A stretch of DNA of 39,591 nt from Pseudomonas fuscovaginae SE-1 (GTDB lineage Bacteria > Pseudomonadota > Gammaproteobacteria > Pseudomonadales > Pseudomonadaceae), in the NCBI RefSeq assembly GCF_000364705.1, contig NZ_AQOH01000074.1:1-39591 (forward strand). The letters are read 5' to 3'. Below are positions 24,471-32,334 of the stretch, one piece after another (within the stretch, counting starts at the first letter, position 1; every line of letters begins with the position of its first letter). The notes below the pieces were generated by a model that ran no database searches, was not told the DNA's origin, and was given only the letters and a program-made list of their open reading frames with translations. The position numbers and the translations under genes were made by a program.

Positions 24471-24866
24471 CACGCCTAAATTGCGTAGGAAAAGTAAGCT
24501 CATTTTGAAAGCTGTTTCTGATCATTACGAGGCAATGGCGAGCGACGAGAGAAAAAGGAACACCTAGATACACATCCGTAGCAACCTCTCAGATTTATTG
24601 CTCAACTCGCCATCGTAAGGATAAGAATCCTTTTCTTTGTGCAAGAAAAAGTCTGGTAATGCGAATGTTTTTTTGGATAGGAGTTTCTCTAAGTAAGTCA
24701 ATCGTAGTAGCCACTTCTTGGATGAAGCTTCTGGTTGATGGACTCTCAAATGGGAATCAGCCATTCGTGACTCCAGCGCAAGAGTGAATTGGGCAATAGG
24801 GGGTTATTCGGCACGGATAAGTTTTCGATACTCGGTTCATCACTTATCCAGGCAGGGAGTTTCTCC
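24470..24866. other. AT-rich intergenic stretch
   Basis: About 400 bases without a secure gene. It holds the small ORF at 24564-24764 and, just before the oxidoreductase start, the dyad GGATAAG (24815-24821) / CTTATCC (24843-24849). I see no tRNA, no REP element and no clear sigma-70 promoter. The low GC contrasts with the genes on both sides. Confidence 0.5.
24564..24764 (-). CDS. Small unrecognised ORF in AT-rich region
   Basis: A 66-residue open frame starting with ATG at 24764, preceded by GGAG six bases away. The product is lysine- and leucine-rich (KKWLLRLTYLEKLLSKKTF), basic, with no signal peptide or membrane segment. I do not recognise it. The base composition is AT-rich relative to flanking genes, so chance stop-free length is less likely than in the GC-rich DNA, but no homologue or neighbour supports it. 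It is upstream of, and co-oriented with, the DUF3077-like gene and divergent from the oxidoreductase gene. Confidence 0.35.
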   Translation of the reverse strand: MADSHLRVHQPEASSKKWLLRLTYLEKLLSKKTFALPDFFLHKEKDSYPYDGELSNKSERLLRMCI

Positions 24867-25760
24867 ATGAACGTATTCGTCACCGGCGCAGCCGGTTTCA
24901 TCGGCGGTTCCATCGCGACCGGGCTGGTCGCCGCCGGCCATCAGGTTACCGGGCTGGTGCGCAGTACCGAGCAGGCGCAGGAGCTGCGTGACCTGGGTAT
25001 CACTCCGGTGATCGGCACGCTGGATGACAGCCAGTTGCTTGCTGAACAGGCACGGCAGGCCGATGCGGTGATCAATGCCGCCAGCAGCGACCATCGTGGC
25101 GCGGTCGAGGCGCTGCTCGGTGCCTTGCGCGGTTCCGACAAGGTATTGCTGCACACCAGCGGTTCGAGCATCGTCGGCGATGCTTCCGGCGGCAAGGCCA
25201 GCGATATCGTCTATTACGAAGGCAACCTGCCGGAGCCGACCGTCGACAAGGCGGCGCGCGTGGCCATCGACAACCTGGTCCTCGATGCGGCGAAAGCCGG
25301 CGTGCGCTCGGCGGTGTTGTGCAACACCCTGATCTATGGTCACAGCCTGGGCGTCAAGCGTGACAGCGTGCAACTGCCGCGCCTGCTGAAACAGGCGCGC
25401 AAGAGTGGCGTGGTGCGCCATGTCGGCAGCGGCCAGAACATCTGGTCCAACGTGCACATCGAGGACGTGGTGGCGTTGTACCTGCTGGCGTTGACCGGCA
25501 ATCCGGCGGGTACCTTCTATTTCGTCGAGAGCGGCGAGGCCTCGTTCATCGACATGACCACCGCCATGGCCAGGGCGCTGAACCTGGGCGAGCCGCAGGA
25601 CTGGCCGCTGGCGGACGCCGAAGCCGAGTGGGGTTATGAAATGGCCAATTACGGCCTGGGTTCCAACAGCCGGGTCCGTGGCAGCAACGCCCGTGAGCTG
25701 CTGGGCTGGACGCCCAGGCGCGGTTCGGTGATCGACTGGATCCTCAATGAGATGGTTTGA
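24867..25760 (+). CDS. NAD(P)-dependent epimerase/dehydratase-type oxidoreductase
   Basis: A 297-residue extended SDR protein. The N-terminal Rossmann motif is VTGAAGFIGGSIATGL (about residues 5-20), followed by a substrate region with LLHTSGSSIVGD and a NIWSNVHIEDVVALYLLAL segment near residue 195 typical of the epimerase family. The substrate is unknown and there is no pathway context. I chose the ATG at 24867 with AGGGAG upstream; the open frame extends further upstream without a site. A seven-base dyad (GGATAAG/CTTATCC, 24815-24849) lies in its leader and could be an operator. Confidence 0.85.
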   Translation: MNVFVTGAAGFIGGSIATGLVAAGHQVTGLVRSTEQAQELRDLGITPVIGTLDDSQLLAEQARQADAVINAASSDHRGAVEALLGALRGSDKVLLHTSGSSIVGDASGGKASDIVYYEGNLPEPTVDKAARVAIDNLVLDAAKAGVRSAVLCNTLIYGHSLGVKRDSVQLPRLLKQARKSGVVRHVGSGQNIWSNVHIEDVVALYLLALTGNPAGTFYFVESGEASFIDMTTAMARALNLGEPQDWPLADAEAEWGYEMANYGLGSNSRVRGSNARELLGWTPRRGSVIDWILNEMV

Positions 25761-25851
25761 GTCCAACCGGCTATTCTGGTGATTGACGTCAGGTTTTTGC
25801 GAGCGATGTCGCGATTTTGTGCAGTGATGGCATTAAGCTACTAAAGAAACC

Positions 25852-25869
25852 CGCTTCGTGGCCGAAGCG
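25852..25869. promoter_or_regulatory. Seven-base hairpin upstream of VOC-family gene
   Basis: CGCTTCG-TGGC-CGAAGCG is a perfect short hairpin, followed by CTTTG. It could weakly terminate the upstream oxidoreductase transcript or shape the leader of the next gene, whose ATG is 32 bases on. Confidence 0.4.
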
Positions 25870-25900
25870 CTTTGATCCAGAATCGCCAGGAAGACCTGAC

Positions 25901-26269
25901 ATGAGCTTCGGTAAGACCACTCCCATTCTGCGAATTTTCGACGAGGGCAAGGCGTTGGAGTTCTACGTCGACTTCCTGGGTTTCCACGTCGACTGGCAAC
26001 ATCGCTTCGAGCCGGGGTTCCCGTTGTACCTGCAGGTGTCCAAGGGCAATTGCGTCCTGCACCTGAGCGAGCATCACGGCGATACTACCCCAGGCTCGGC
26101 GCTGCGCATCGAAACCGACGAGCTGGAAGCCTTCCGCGAGCAACTGCTGGCCAAGGGCTTCGGCTATGCGCGCCCGGAGATCCAGGCCATGCCCTGGGGC
26201 AGCATGGACATGCCGATCGCCGACCCCTTCGGCAACCGCCTGGTGTTCACCAACGCGATCAGTGTCTGA
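25901..26269 (+). CDS. VOC-superfamily (glyoxalase/bleomycin-resistance-like) protein
   Basis: A 122-residue single vicinal-oxygen-chelate domain: PILRIFDEGKALEFYVDFLG at the N terminus, then LHLSEHHGD, and a C-terminal IADPFGNRLVFTN that ends the second beta-alpha-beta-beta-beta unit. Such proteins bind bleomycin-type drugs or act as metal-dependent lyases/dioxygenases; residues here do not decide between them, and resistance is not shown. ATG at 25901 with CCAGGAAG upstream; an upstream in-frame extension lacks a site. It is followed directly by a strong hairpin, so it is probably transcribed alone. Confidence 0.88.
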   Translation: MSFGKTTPILRIFDEGKALEFYVDFLGFHVDWQHRFEPGFPLYLQVSKGNCVLHLSEHHGDTTPGSALRIETDELEAFREQLLAKGFGYARPEIQAMPWGSMDMPIADPFGNRLVFTNAISV

Positions 26270-26270
26270 G

Positions 26271-26305
26271 CGGCCGGGCTTCGAGTCGATGTCGAAGCCC
26301 GGCCG
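26271..26305. terminator. Strong 14-bp hairpin after the VOC gene, no T-run
   Basis: CGGCCGGGCTTCGA (26271-26284) pairs perfectly with TCGAAGCCCGGCCG (26292-26305) around a seven-base loop, two bases after the stop. GGTCCCC follows instead of T residues. It may terminate with a factor, or stabilise the 3' end of the mRNA. Confidence 0.65.
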
Positions 26306-26383
26306 GTCCCCTCGAATCTGAAACACAAGGTGCGATTTCGCCCGCCCTGGGCTAACCTGCGCCCATGTTTTACGAGGTCGACT

Positions 26384-27733
26384 ATGCACATTCATATTCT
26401 GGGTATCTGCGGCACCTTCATGGGCTCGATGGCTGTTCTGGCCAAGGAACTGGGCCATCACGTGACGGGCTCCGATGCCAACGTCTATCCGCCGATGAGC
26501 ACGCAACTGCAGGCCCAGGGTATCGAGCTGACCCAGGGCTATGACCCGGCCCAGCTCGACCCGGCCCCGGACCTGGTGGTGATCGGCAATGCCATGTCCC
26601 GTGGCAACCCGGCGGTCGAATACGTGCTGAACAAGGGATTGCCCTATGTGTCCGGTCCGCAGTGGCTGGCCGACCATGTGCTGCAGGGTCGCTGGGTGCT
26701 GGCCGTTGCCGGCACCCATGGCAAGACCACCACCAGCAGCATGCTCGCCTGGGTGCTGGAACACGCCGGGATGAGCCCGGGCTTCCTGATCGGTGGCGTG
26801 CCGCAGAACTTCTCGGTATCGGCGCGCCTGGGCGGTACGCCGTTCTTCGTGATCGAGGCAGACGAGTACGACAGTGCGTTCTTCGACAAGCGTTCCAAGT
26901 TCGTCCACTACCATCCGCGCACGGCGATTCTGAACAACCTGGAGTTCGATCACGCGGATATCTTCCCGGACCTGCCAGCCATCGAGCGGCAGTTCCACCA
27001 CCTGGTACGGACCATCCCCAGCGAGGGCCTGGTCATCCACCCGACCACCGAACCAGCCCTGCGGCGGGTGATCGACATGGGCTGCTGGACCCCGGTGCAG
27101 ACCACCGGCGCCGGCGGCCAATGGCAGGCCCGCCTGCTCAGCGAGGACGGTTCGCGTTTCGAGGTGCTGTTCGAGGGCGCGGTGCAGGGGACGGTCGAGT
27201 GGGAACTGACCGGCCAGCACAACGTCGCCAATGCCCTGGCGACCCTGGCGGCCGCGCGGCATGTCGGCGTGGTACCGGCGATGGGCATCGACGGCCTCAG
27301 CGCATTCAAGAGCGTCAAGCGGCGCATGGAGAAGGTCGCCGAGGTCCGGGGCGTGACCATCTACGACGACTTCGCCCACCATCCGACCGCCATTGCCACG
27401 ACCCTCGATGGCCTGCGCAAGAAGGTTGGCGACGCGCCGGTGATCGCCATCATCGAACCGCGCTCCAACTCCATGAAGCTGGGCGCTCACCGCGATGGCC
27501 TGCCGGAAAGCGTGGTCCAGGCCGACCAGGTGATCTGGTACGCGCCGGCCAATCTCGGCTGGGACCTGGGGGCCACGGCCGCCTTGTGCAAGGTGCCATC
27601 GATCGTCAGCGACTCGCTGGAAGGGATTATCGAACGGGTGAAAAGCCAGGCCCAGCCCGGCACCCATGTGGTGATCATGAGCAACGGCGGCTTCGGCGGC
27701 CTGCATGGCAAACTGGCCGAGGCCCTGCGGTGA
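26384..27733 (+). CDS. mpl: UDP-N-acetylmuramate:L-Ala-gamma-D-Glu-meso-DAP ligase (murein tripeptide recycling)
   Basis: A 449-residue Mur-ligase-family enzyme that reattaches recycled tripeptide to UDP-MurNAc using ATP in the cytoplasm. The N-terminal Rossmann part reads [17 protein letters not shown], the ATP site is GTHGKTTT (starting Gly110), and the MurD/MurC-like residues [12 protein letters not shown] and DFAHHPTA are present. The length matches E. coli Mpl (457). Start at 26384 is preceded by ACGAGG six bases away. The stop overlaps the GTG start of ubiX (GTGA), so the two are coupled, a gene pair often seen in pseudomonads. Confidence 0.96.
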   Translation: MHIHILGICGTFMGSMAVLAKELGHHVTGSDANVYPPMSTQLQAQGIELTQGYDPAQLDPAPDLVVIGNAMSRGNPAVEYVLNKGLPYVSGPQWLADHVLQGRWVLAVAGTHGKTTTSSMLAWVLEHAGMSPGFLIGGVPQNFSVSARLGGTPFFVIEADEYDSAFFDKRSKFVHYHPRTAILNNLEFDHADIFPDLPAIERQFHHLVRTIPSEGLVIHPTTEPALRRVIDMGCWTPVQTTGAGGQWQARLLSEDGSRFEVLFEGAVQGTVEWELTGQHNVANALATLAAARHVGVVPAMGIDGLSAFKSVKRRMEKVAEVRGVTIYDDFAHHPTAIATTLDGLRKKVGDAPVIAIIEPRSNSMKLGAHRDGLPESVVQADQVIWYAPANLGWDLGATAALCKVPSIVSDSLEGIIERVKSQAQPGTHVVIMSNGGFGGLHGKLAEALR

Positions 27734-28359
27734 ACGGGCCGGAGCGCATCACCCTGGCGATGACCGGCGCCTCCGGTGCGCAATATGGTTTGCGCCTGCT
27801 CGATTGCCTGGTGCGCGAGGACCGCGAGGTGCACTTCCTGATCTCCAAGGCCGCGCAACTGGTGATGGCGACGGAGACGGACGTCACCCTGCCGCCCAAG
27901 CCGCAGGCGATGCAGGCGTTCCTGACCGAGTACACCGGGGCGCAGGCCGGGCAGATTCGCGTCTACGGCAAGGAAGACTGGATGTCGCCGGTGGCCTCGG
28001 GCTCCGGCTCGCCGGCGGCGATGGTGGTGGTGCCCTGTTCCACCGGCACCTTGTCGGCCATCGCCACGGGCGCCTGCAATAACCTGATCGAGCGGGCGGC
28101 GGACGTGACCCTCAAGGAGCGTCGGCAGTTGATCCTGGTGCCGCGCGAGGCACCTTATTCGAGCATTCACCTGGAGCATATGCTCAAGCTGTCGAACCTG
28201 GGCGTGACGATCCTGCCGGCGTCGCCGGGTTTCTATCACCAGCCGCAGACCATCGACGACCTGGTGGACTTCGTCGTGGCGCGGATTCTCAACCTGCTGA
28301 ACATCCCCCAGGACATGTTGCCGCGTTGGGGTGAGCATCATTTGAACAGCAATGAGTAA
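27730..28359 (+). CDS. ubiX: Flavin prenyltransferase UbiX
   Basis: A 209-residue flavoprotein that makes prenylated FMN, the cofactor of the decarboxylase UbiD in ubiquinone synthesis. The N-terminal FMN motif is [17 protein letters not shown], followed by [17 protein letters not shown] and the C-terminal [19 protein letters not shown] characteristic of the family. The start is a GTG overlapping the mpl stop by three bases, in phase with the expected length of about 209. The 3' end overlaps the next gene by eight bases, so mpl-ubiX-yceK-like form one transcript. Confidence 0.95.
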   Translation: MNGPERITLAMTGASGAQYGLRLLDCLVREDREVHFLISKAAQLVMATETDVTLPPKPQAMQAFLTEYTGAQAGQIRVYGKEDWMSPVASGSGSPAAMVVVPCSTGTLSAIATGACNNLIERAADVTLKERRQLILVPREAPYSSIHLEHMLKLSNLGVTILPASPGFYHQPQTIDDLVDFVVARILNLLNIPQDMLPRWGEHHLNSNE

Positions 28360-28639
28360 AGCGCTGCTGGGCCTGCTGCTGGCGCTGCAACTGGCGGGTT
28401 GCGCGACGGCGCGCACGCTGGATGCCGGCAAGGCAGGCGCGCCGGTCGTCTATGCCGGGACGCGGTTGGACCTGTATGCGTTGCAGGGTGGATGTTGTGC
28501 CCGTGACCGGTTCGGGGCCGAGGCACCGGGGTATCCGGGGCTGGATCTGCCAGCGAGCGCCGTGCTGGATACGGTATTGTTGCCGTTGTCGGTGTTCACG
28601 GCGCTGGGCGTCGGATTCCAGGCCACGGGTGGGTTGTAG
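28352..28639 (+). CDS. YceK/YidQ-like small lipoprotein
   Basis: A 95-residue lipoprotein with signal [13 protein letters not shown] (Cys17). The mature part carries [12 protein letters not shown] and [20 protein letters not shown], the hallmark YAGTRxD...DLPxS...DTxxLP pattern of YceK/YidQ (DUF1375) proteins. It is likely to sit in the envelope; the function is unknown. The ATG at 28352 overlaps the ubiX stop by eight bases, so translation is coupled and the start is well supported. A REP doublet and a weak terminator-like hairpin follow. Confidence 0.85.
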   Translation: MSKALLGLLLALQLAGCATARTLDAGKAGAPVVYAGTRLDLYALQGGCCARDRFGAEAPGYPGLDLPASAVLDTVLLPLSVFTALGVGFQATGGL

Positions 28640-28695
28640 GGCTTGTGACGATTGGCCTGCGGTGACTGTCGACGGTGTTGGCAAAGACGACTGGT

Positions 28696-28824
28696 GTGGC
28701 GAGCGGGCTTGCCCGCGTTGGGGCGCATGGCGCCCCCGAAACCTGCCAGGGCGGTATGGCAGGTATAATCGGGTGGCTGCCTACGGCTGCTGCGCAACCG
28801 AGCGTGGGCAAGCCCATTCGCCAC
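28696..28824. repeat. REP doublet (REPIN-like), copy 3
   Basis: Left arm GTGGCGAGCGGGCTTGCCCG, right arm at 28802-28824 (GCGTGGGCAAGCCCATTCGC, then CAC). The right arm differs from copy 1 at three positions (GTGGG for GCGGG, CCCAT for CCCGC). The left arm is followed by GGGCGC-ATG-GCGCCC and, in the middle, CCTGCCA/TGGCAGG. It lies between the converging YceK-like gene and the minus-strand Rossmann-fold gene. Confidence 0.9.
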
Positions 28825-28830
28825 AGGCCC

Positions 28831-28855
28831 GCATCGGCAACAGGTGATGCTTTTT
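28831..28855 (+). terminator. Weak terminator-like hairpin
   Basis: GCATC (28831-28835) pairs with GATGC (28846-28850), followed by five T residues. The stem is only five bases, so it is a weak plus-strand terminator candidate for the mpl-ubiX-lipoprotein transcript, 190 bases past its end and touching the stop of the convergent gene. Confidence 0.4.
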
Positions 28856-29495
28856 ACTTGCCGAGGCGGCGCAACTCATCCGACTCGACGATCCGCACCC
28901 CATCCTGTTCCTCCAGCGCCAGGCGCCACAGCGCCCGGGCCAGCTGGCAGGCCTCGATTCCGCGGTACTTGCCGGGAATCAGCTTCGACAGCGGTGCCGC
29001 CAACTGTTCGGCCAGGCGCGGTTCGCTGCGTTCGCCGATCAGCAGCGAAGGGCGGGCGATGGTCAGTTGCGGCCAGCCCTGGGCCTTCAGCGACTCCTCC
29101 ATCTCACCCTTGACCCGGCTGTAGAACACCTTGGATTTCGGGTTGGCATCCACCGCGCTGACCACGATCAGGTGCCGCGCGCCCAATTCGCGCGCACGCT
29201 TGCCGAAGGCCACCACCATGTCGTGGTCGACGGCCCTGAAGGCTTCCTCGGAACCGGCGAGCTTGATCGTGGTACCCAGGCAGCAGATCGCCAGGTCGAC
29301 CCGGCCGCTCAGTTGCGGCAGGAAGATCGCCGGGTCGCCGACCGGGTTTTCCAGGTGCGGATGCTCCGCCAGCGGGCGGCGCGAGGGGGCGAGTACGCGA
29401 CTGACCGTGGGTTCGTTGAGCAGGCGGTCGAGTAGATGTTCACCGGTCAGGCCGGTGGCTCCAGCGAGCAGGATGTGCTGAGGCGTCAAGTACAT
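28854..29495 (-). CDS. Atypical SDR (NAD(P)-binding Rossmann) protein
   Basis: A 213-residue protein like the HTATIP2/YbjT group of NAD(P)-binding atypical SDRs. The nucleotide motif is [17 protein letters not shown] (about residues 9-25), followed by [18 protein letters not shown] and [20 protein letters not shown], where the usual YxxxK is replaced by a YSRVKG segment, then [12 protein letters not shown]. The substrate is unknown. The ATG at 29495 is preceded by GAGG six to seven bases away. It is 27 bases from the MORN-protease lipoprotein gene, which lies upstream on the same strand, and could be co-transcribed with it. Confidence 0.85.
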   Translation of the reverse strand: MYLTPQHILLAGATGLTGEHLLDRLLNEPTVSRVLAPSRRPLAEHPHLENPVGDPAIFLPQLSGRVDLAICCLGTTIKLAGSEEAFRAVDHDMVVAFGKRARELGARHLIVVSAVDANPKSKVFYSRVKGEMEESLKAQGWPQLTIARPSLLIGERSEPRLAEQLAAPLSKLIPGKYRGIEACQLARALWRLALEEQDGVRIVESDELRRLGK

Positions 29496-29522
29496 AAAAT
29501 ACCTCCCTTGATACGAATCAGC

Positions 29523-31241
29523 TTAGTTGCTCTTGGCATCCTTGCTGTCCAGTGAAGCGCTTTGCAACGCTTTTCTTGCCTGTTGCTTGCGTAGCTGCTG
29601 CCAGTGGGCCAGCACTCCCTTGGGAGCCCAGATCTGCGGTTCCGAGGCCTCGAAATTGTCCGCCTGTTCGCGTTCCGCGACGTGGGCCTTGGCCAGGTTG
29701 AAGGCCTGCTGCAGGTCGTCGGTCTGGTTCAGGGCCTGGGCGAACAGGGCGTCGCCGAAGTAGGTGAAGTCCGCTTCCTCGGAACAGCCGAAGGACACCC
29801 GGTCGGCCCGCGAGGCGGTCATGACCAGGGTTTTCTCGTCCTTGAGGGCCGGGATGAAACCGCCGGAGTAGCAGGCCGAGATGACGATGACCTTGTCGCG
29901 ATTCTTCAGCGGGGCCAGGGCCTGGGCCATTTCATCGGCGGGCAGGTCGGCCAGTTCCAGGCGCGGCTGGTCCAGCACCAGTTCGTGGGCGTGGGTACCG
30001 TGGCTGGTCAGGTAGATGAAGATCAGGTCTTCCGGGCCACTGCGTTCGGCCAGGGTCTGAGCGGCCCGTTGCAGGTTTTCGCGGGTGGCCATCGGTCGGT
30101 CGATCAGGTGGTCGCGATGGTTCACCAGGCTGATCTGGCCGTAGGCACCAAAGCGGGTGGCGAGCATCTTGCCGACGTAGTCGGCTTCGCGCAGGAAGAC
30201 GCTCTGTTTGCCGTCGCCGGCCAATACCAGGCTGTACAGTTCGATGGCCGGGGTGGAGGCGGGGACCGCCGCGAGGGCTTTTTCCAGCAGCGGCCCCTGG
30301 GCCAGCAGGCCCAGCTCCAGTTGGTCTGGCAGCAACTTGCCATCGGCGTCGCGAACCCGCTGGCCGTTGGTCCAGATGCCGCTTTGCACGCGTCCGTCCG
30401 CCAGGGTCAGGATGCCCCGGCCTTCGTACGTGTCACTGGCGAACTCGCCGACATAGTGGCTGCCATCGGCCAGGTTCAACTGGCCGAAACCGTTGAAGCG
30501 CCATTCGCTGAACTCGCCGCGATAATGGCTGCCATCGACGCCGATCAGTTCGCCTTTGCCATTGAGCACGCCGTCCTTGAACTCGCCGATCCAGACATCG
30601 CCGTCGGCGTTTTCATAGCGGCCCTTGCCGTTCAACTGGTTGTGCCGGAAACCGCCGGCGTACTGGTCGCCCTCGGCGCTGTTGAAGGTGCCGGGGCCTT
30701 CCAGTTGGCCGTTGACGAAGCGGCCGGTGAACTGGTTGCCGCTGGCATCGCTGCGCTGGCCCTCGCCATTGGGCTTGCCGTGGGCGAATTCGCCCTGGTA
30801 CTGGCTGCCGTCTTCCAGTTCGAGGTGGCCGAGTCCGGAGTACTGGTCGTCCCTGAATTCGCCGCGATAGGTCATGCCGGCTTCCTTCAGGGTACCTTCG
30901 CCGTTGCGGCGGCCCAGCTTGAAACCGCCGGTATAGCTGCTGTCATGGAGGGTCAGGGTGCCCTGGCCGTGGAACAGGCCCTGCTGGAACTGGCCCTTGT
31001 AGATCTCGCCGTTGCTGCCGTGCCATTCACCGTCGCCATGCCACTGGCCGTTGAGGAACTGGCCGGCATACCAACTGCCGTTCGGGTAGTCGACGCGCCC
31101 CTGGCCTTGCAGCAGGCCATTGACCACTTCCCCGCGGTAGCGGCCGCCGTCCGGCAGACGGGCGTCCGGCGGCAGCAGTGATTCGCCATCACCGCAGGCG
31201 GTGAGCAGCAGGGTCAGGGCAAGGGGGGCAAGTGGGCGCAT
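29523..31241 (-). CDS. MORN-repeat lipoprotein with C13 (legumain)/caspase-like protease domain
   Basis: The 572-residue product begins with a lipoprotein signal (LTLLLTAC, Cys16). Residues about 33-300 are eleven MORN repeats plus a degenerate twelfth, each near 23 residues, of the type YxGxFxxGxxxGxG. The C-terminal part is a C13/caspase-like cysteine peptidase: the histidine motif FIYLTSHGTH (His414) and the cysteine motif VISACYSGG (Cys457) form an apparent intact dyad. It would therefore be anchored in the cell envelope. Substrates are unknown; MORN repeats bind lipids or proteins in other systems. The ATG at 31241 has only a GGA-type ribosome site. Confidence 0.9.
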   Translation of the reverse strand: MRPLAPLALTLLLTACGDGESLLPPDARLPDGGRYRGEVVNGLLQGQGRVDYPNGSWYAGQFLNGQWHGDGEWHGSNGEIYKGQFQQGLFHGQGTLTLHDSSYTGGFKLGRRNGEGTLKEAGMTYRGEFRDDQYSGLGHLELEDGSQYQGEFAHGKPNGEGQRSDASGNQFTGRFVNGQLEGPGTFNSAEGDQYAGGFRHNQLNGKGRYENADGDVWIGEFKDGVLNGKGELIGVDGSHYRGEFSEWRFNGFGQLNLADGSHYVGEFASDTYEGRGILTLADGRVQSGIWTNGQRVRDADGKLLPDQLELGLLAQGPLLEKALAAVPASTPAIELYSLVLAGDGKQSVFLREADYVGKMLATRFGAYGQISLVNHRDHLIDRPMATRENLQRAAQTLAERSGPEDLIFIYLTSHGTHAHELVLDQPRLELADLPADEMAQALAPLKNRDKVIVISACYSGGFIPALKDEKTLVMTASRADRVSFGCSEEADFTYFGDALFAQALNQTDDLQQAFNLAKAHVAEREQADNFEASEPQIWAPKGVLAHWQQLRKQQARKALQSASLDSKDAKSN

Positions 31242-31304
31242 GACGGGATCCGGGCAATTAACGGACCGAGTATGCCGAAGCCTTGTGTCGTGTCCAGAGG
31301 TAAA

Positions 31305-31334
31305 GCACGAAACAGCTCCGTCGCCGCTTCGTGC
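31305..31334 (-). terminator. Possible terminator of the MaoC-like gene
   Basis: GCACGAA (31305-31311) and TTCGTGC (31328-31334) form a perfect seven-base dyad with a 16-base loop, about 20 bases past the minus-strand stop of the MaoC-like gene. On that strand it is followed by TTTACC, a short T-run. Confidence 0.35.
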
Positions 31335-31352
31335 CGCAGCCCCGATGTGTCT

Positions 31353-31808
31353 TCAGACGAAGCAGAGCGACAGGGGTTCCGCGATGTAGGCCGGTTTTTC
31401 CTGGCCTTCGATTTCCAGTGTCGCGGTTGCCTTGAGCAGCCACTGGCCCGGCTTTTTCTCGGTCACATCGATCAGTTCGACCTTGAGCCGTACCCGCGAA
31501 TCGACCTTGACCGGCTGGATGAAGCGCACGCTGTCCAGGCCATAGTTGACGACCATCTTCAGGTTTTCGGGCAGGATCAGGATGTCCTCCATCAGCTTGG
31601 GCATCAGCGAGAGCGAGAGAAAGCCATGGGCGATGGTGCTGCCAAACGGTGTTTGCGCGGCCTTGACCGGGTCGACGTGGATGAACTGATAATCGCCGGT
31701 GGCTTCCGCGAACAGGTTGATACGCGCCTGGTCGATGGTGAGCCATTCGGAACGTCCCAGTTCCTTGCCGACATAGTCTTTGAGTTGCGCTACGGGTACA
31801 TAGGGCAT
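31353..31808 (-). CDS. MaoC-like (hot-dog) dehydratase, NodN type
   Basis: A 151-residue single hot-dog domain. The hydratase signature is intact: AEATGDYQFIHVDPVKAA (about residues 35-52), then FGSTIAHGFLSL, with Asp and His of the R-specific enoyl-CoA hydratase motif. It likely hydrates a trans-2-enoyl-CoA or related thioester, as MaoC/PhaJ proteins do; substrate chain length cannot be read. The ATG at 31808 follows GGAGAGG. The frame is open to 31865 but without a better site. It is divergent from the lrgA-like gene. Confidence 0.9.
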   Translation of the reverse strand: MPYVPVAQLKDYVGKELGRSEWLTIDQARINLFAEATGDYQFIHVDPVKAAQTPFGSTIAHGFLSLSLMPKLMEDILILPENLKMVVNYGLDSVRFIQPVKVDSRVRLKVELIDVTEKKPGQWLLKATATLEIEGQEKPAYIAEPLSLCFV

Positions 31809-31937
31809 TGAGCCTCTCCTTGGTCGTTCGGGTTCAGGCCTTGGGTAGCAGCCCTTGGCATCCACTGTAGATCATCATGGCCCTCGTGCCCGGTCAAGCG
31901 ACCATGGCTTTGGCGAATGCCGGTGTATCGGCGTGCT

Positions 31938-31943
31938 TATAAT
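31938..31943 (+). promoter_or_regulatory. Candidate -10 element upstream of lrgA-like gene
   Basis: TATAAT lies 28 bases before the lrgA-like ATG. A TTGGCG sequence is 22 bases further upstream, too far for a normal sigma-70 -35. The promoter is therefore only suggested. Confidence 0.35.
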
Positions 31944-31971
31944 GGGGGGCTTTAACAAGGGGGGAGTACGG

Positions 31972-32334
31972 ATGTTGCTGCGCGGCCTGACCTGGCTGGT
32001 ACTGTTTCAGTTGCTTGGTACGGCTATCAACCATTTGTGTGTACCGATGTTGCCGGGACCGATCATCGGCCTGTTGTTGTTGCTGGCTTTCCTGCTGATT
32101 CGTGGTGGGGTCGGGGCGTCGTTGAACGAGGCCGCCACCAGCCTGCTGCGCTACCTGCCGTTGTTGCTGGTACCGCCGGCCGTGGGGGTGATGGTCTATG
32201 CCCGCGAGATCGCAGCGGACTTCTGGGCCATCGTCGGCTCGCTGGTGCTGTCGGTGCTGATTTCCATGGCCTTGGTCGGGGTGCTGATGAACTGGCTGAT
32301 CCGGCGCAAGGAGCGACGCGAGGGCGAACGATGA
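31972..32334 (+). CDS. CidA/LrgA family membrane protein
   Basis: A 120-residue protein with about four membrane helices and a short basic C-terminal tail (RRKERREG). It contains the family sequences LFQLLGTAINHL and PGPIIGLLLLLAFLL. CidA/LrgA proteins are holin-like inner-membrane proteins linked to murein hydrolase control and to pyruvate or metabolite transport. GGGGAG precedes the ATG. The start and stop codon overlap with the LrgB gene (ATGATG against TGA) shows a two-gene operon. Confidence 0.9.
   Translation: MLLRGLTWLVLFQLLGTAINHLCVPMLPGPIIGLLLLLAFLLIRGGVGASLNEAATSLLRYLPLLLVPPAVGVMVYAREIAADFWAIVGSLVLSVLISMALVGVLMNWLIRRKERREGER

Noticed and set aside
24198..24503. 101-residue minus-strand frame (also a 94-residue frame at 24289-24573)
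   Set aside because: These overlap the structured leader, lack ribosome sites and are Arg/Cys-rich like a shadow. The 55-codon frame with GGGAG is the more plausible coding candidate there.
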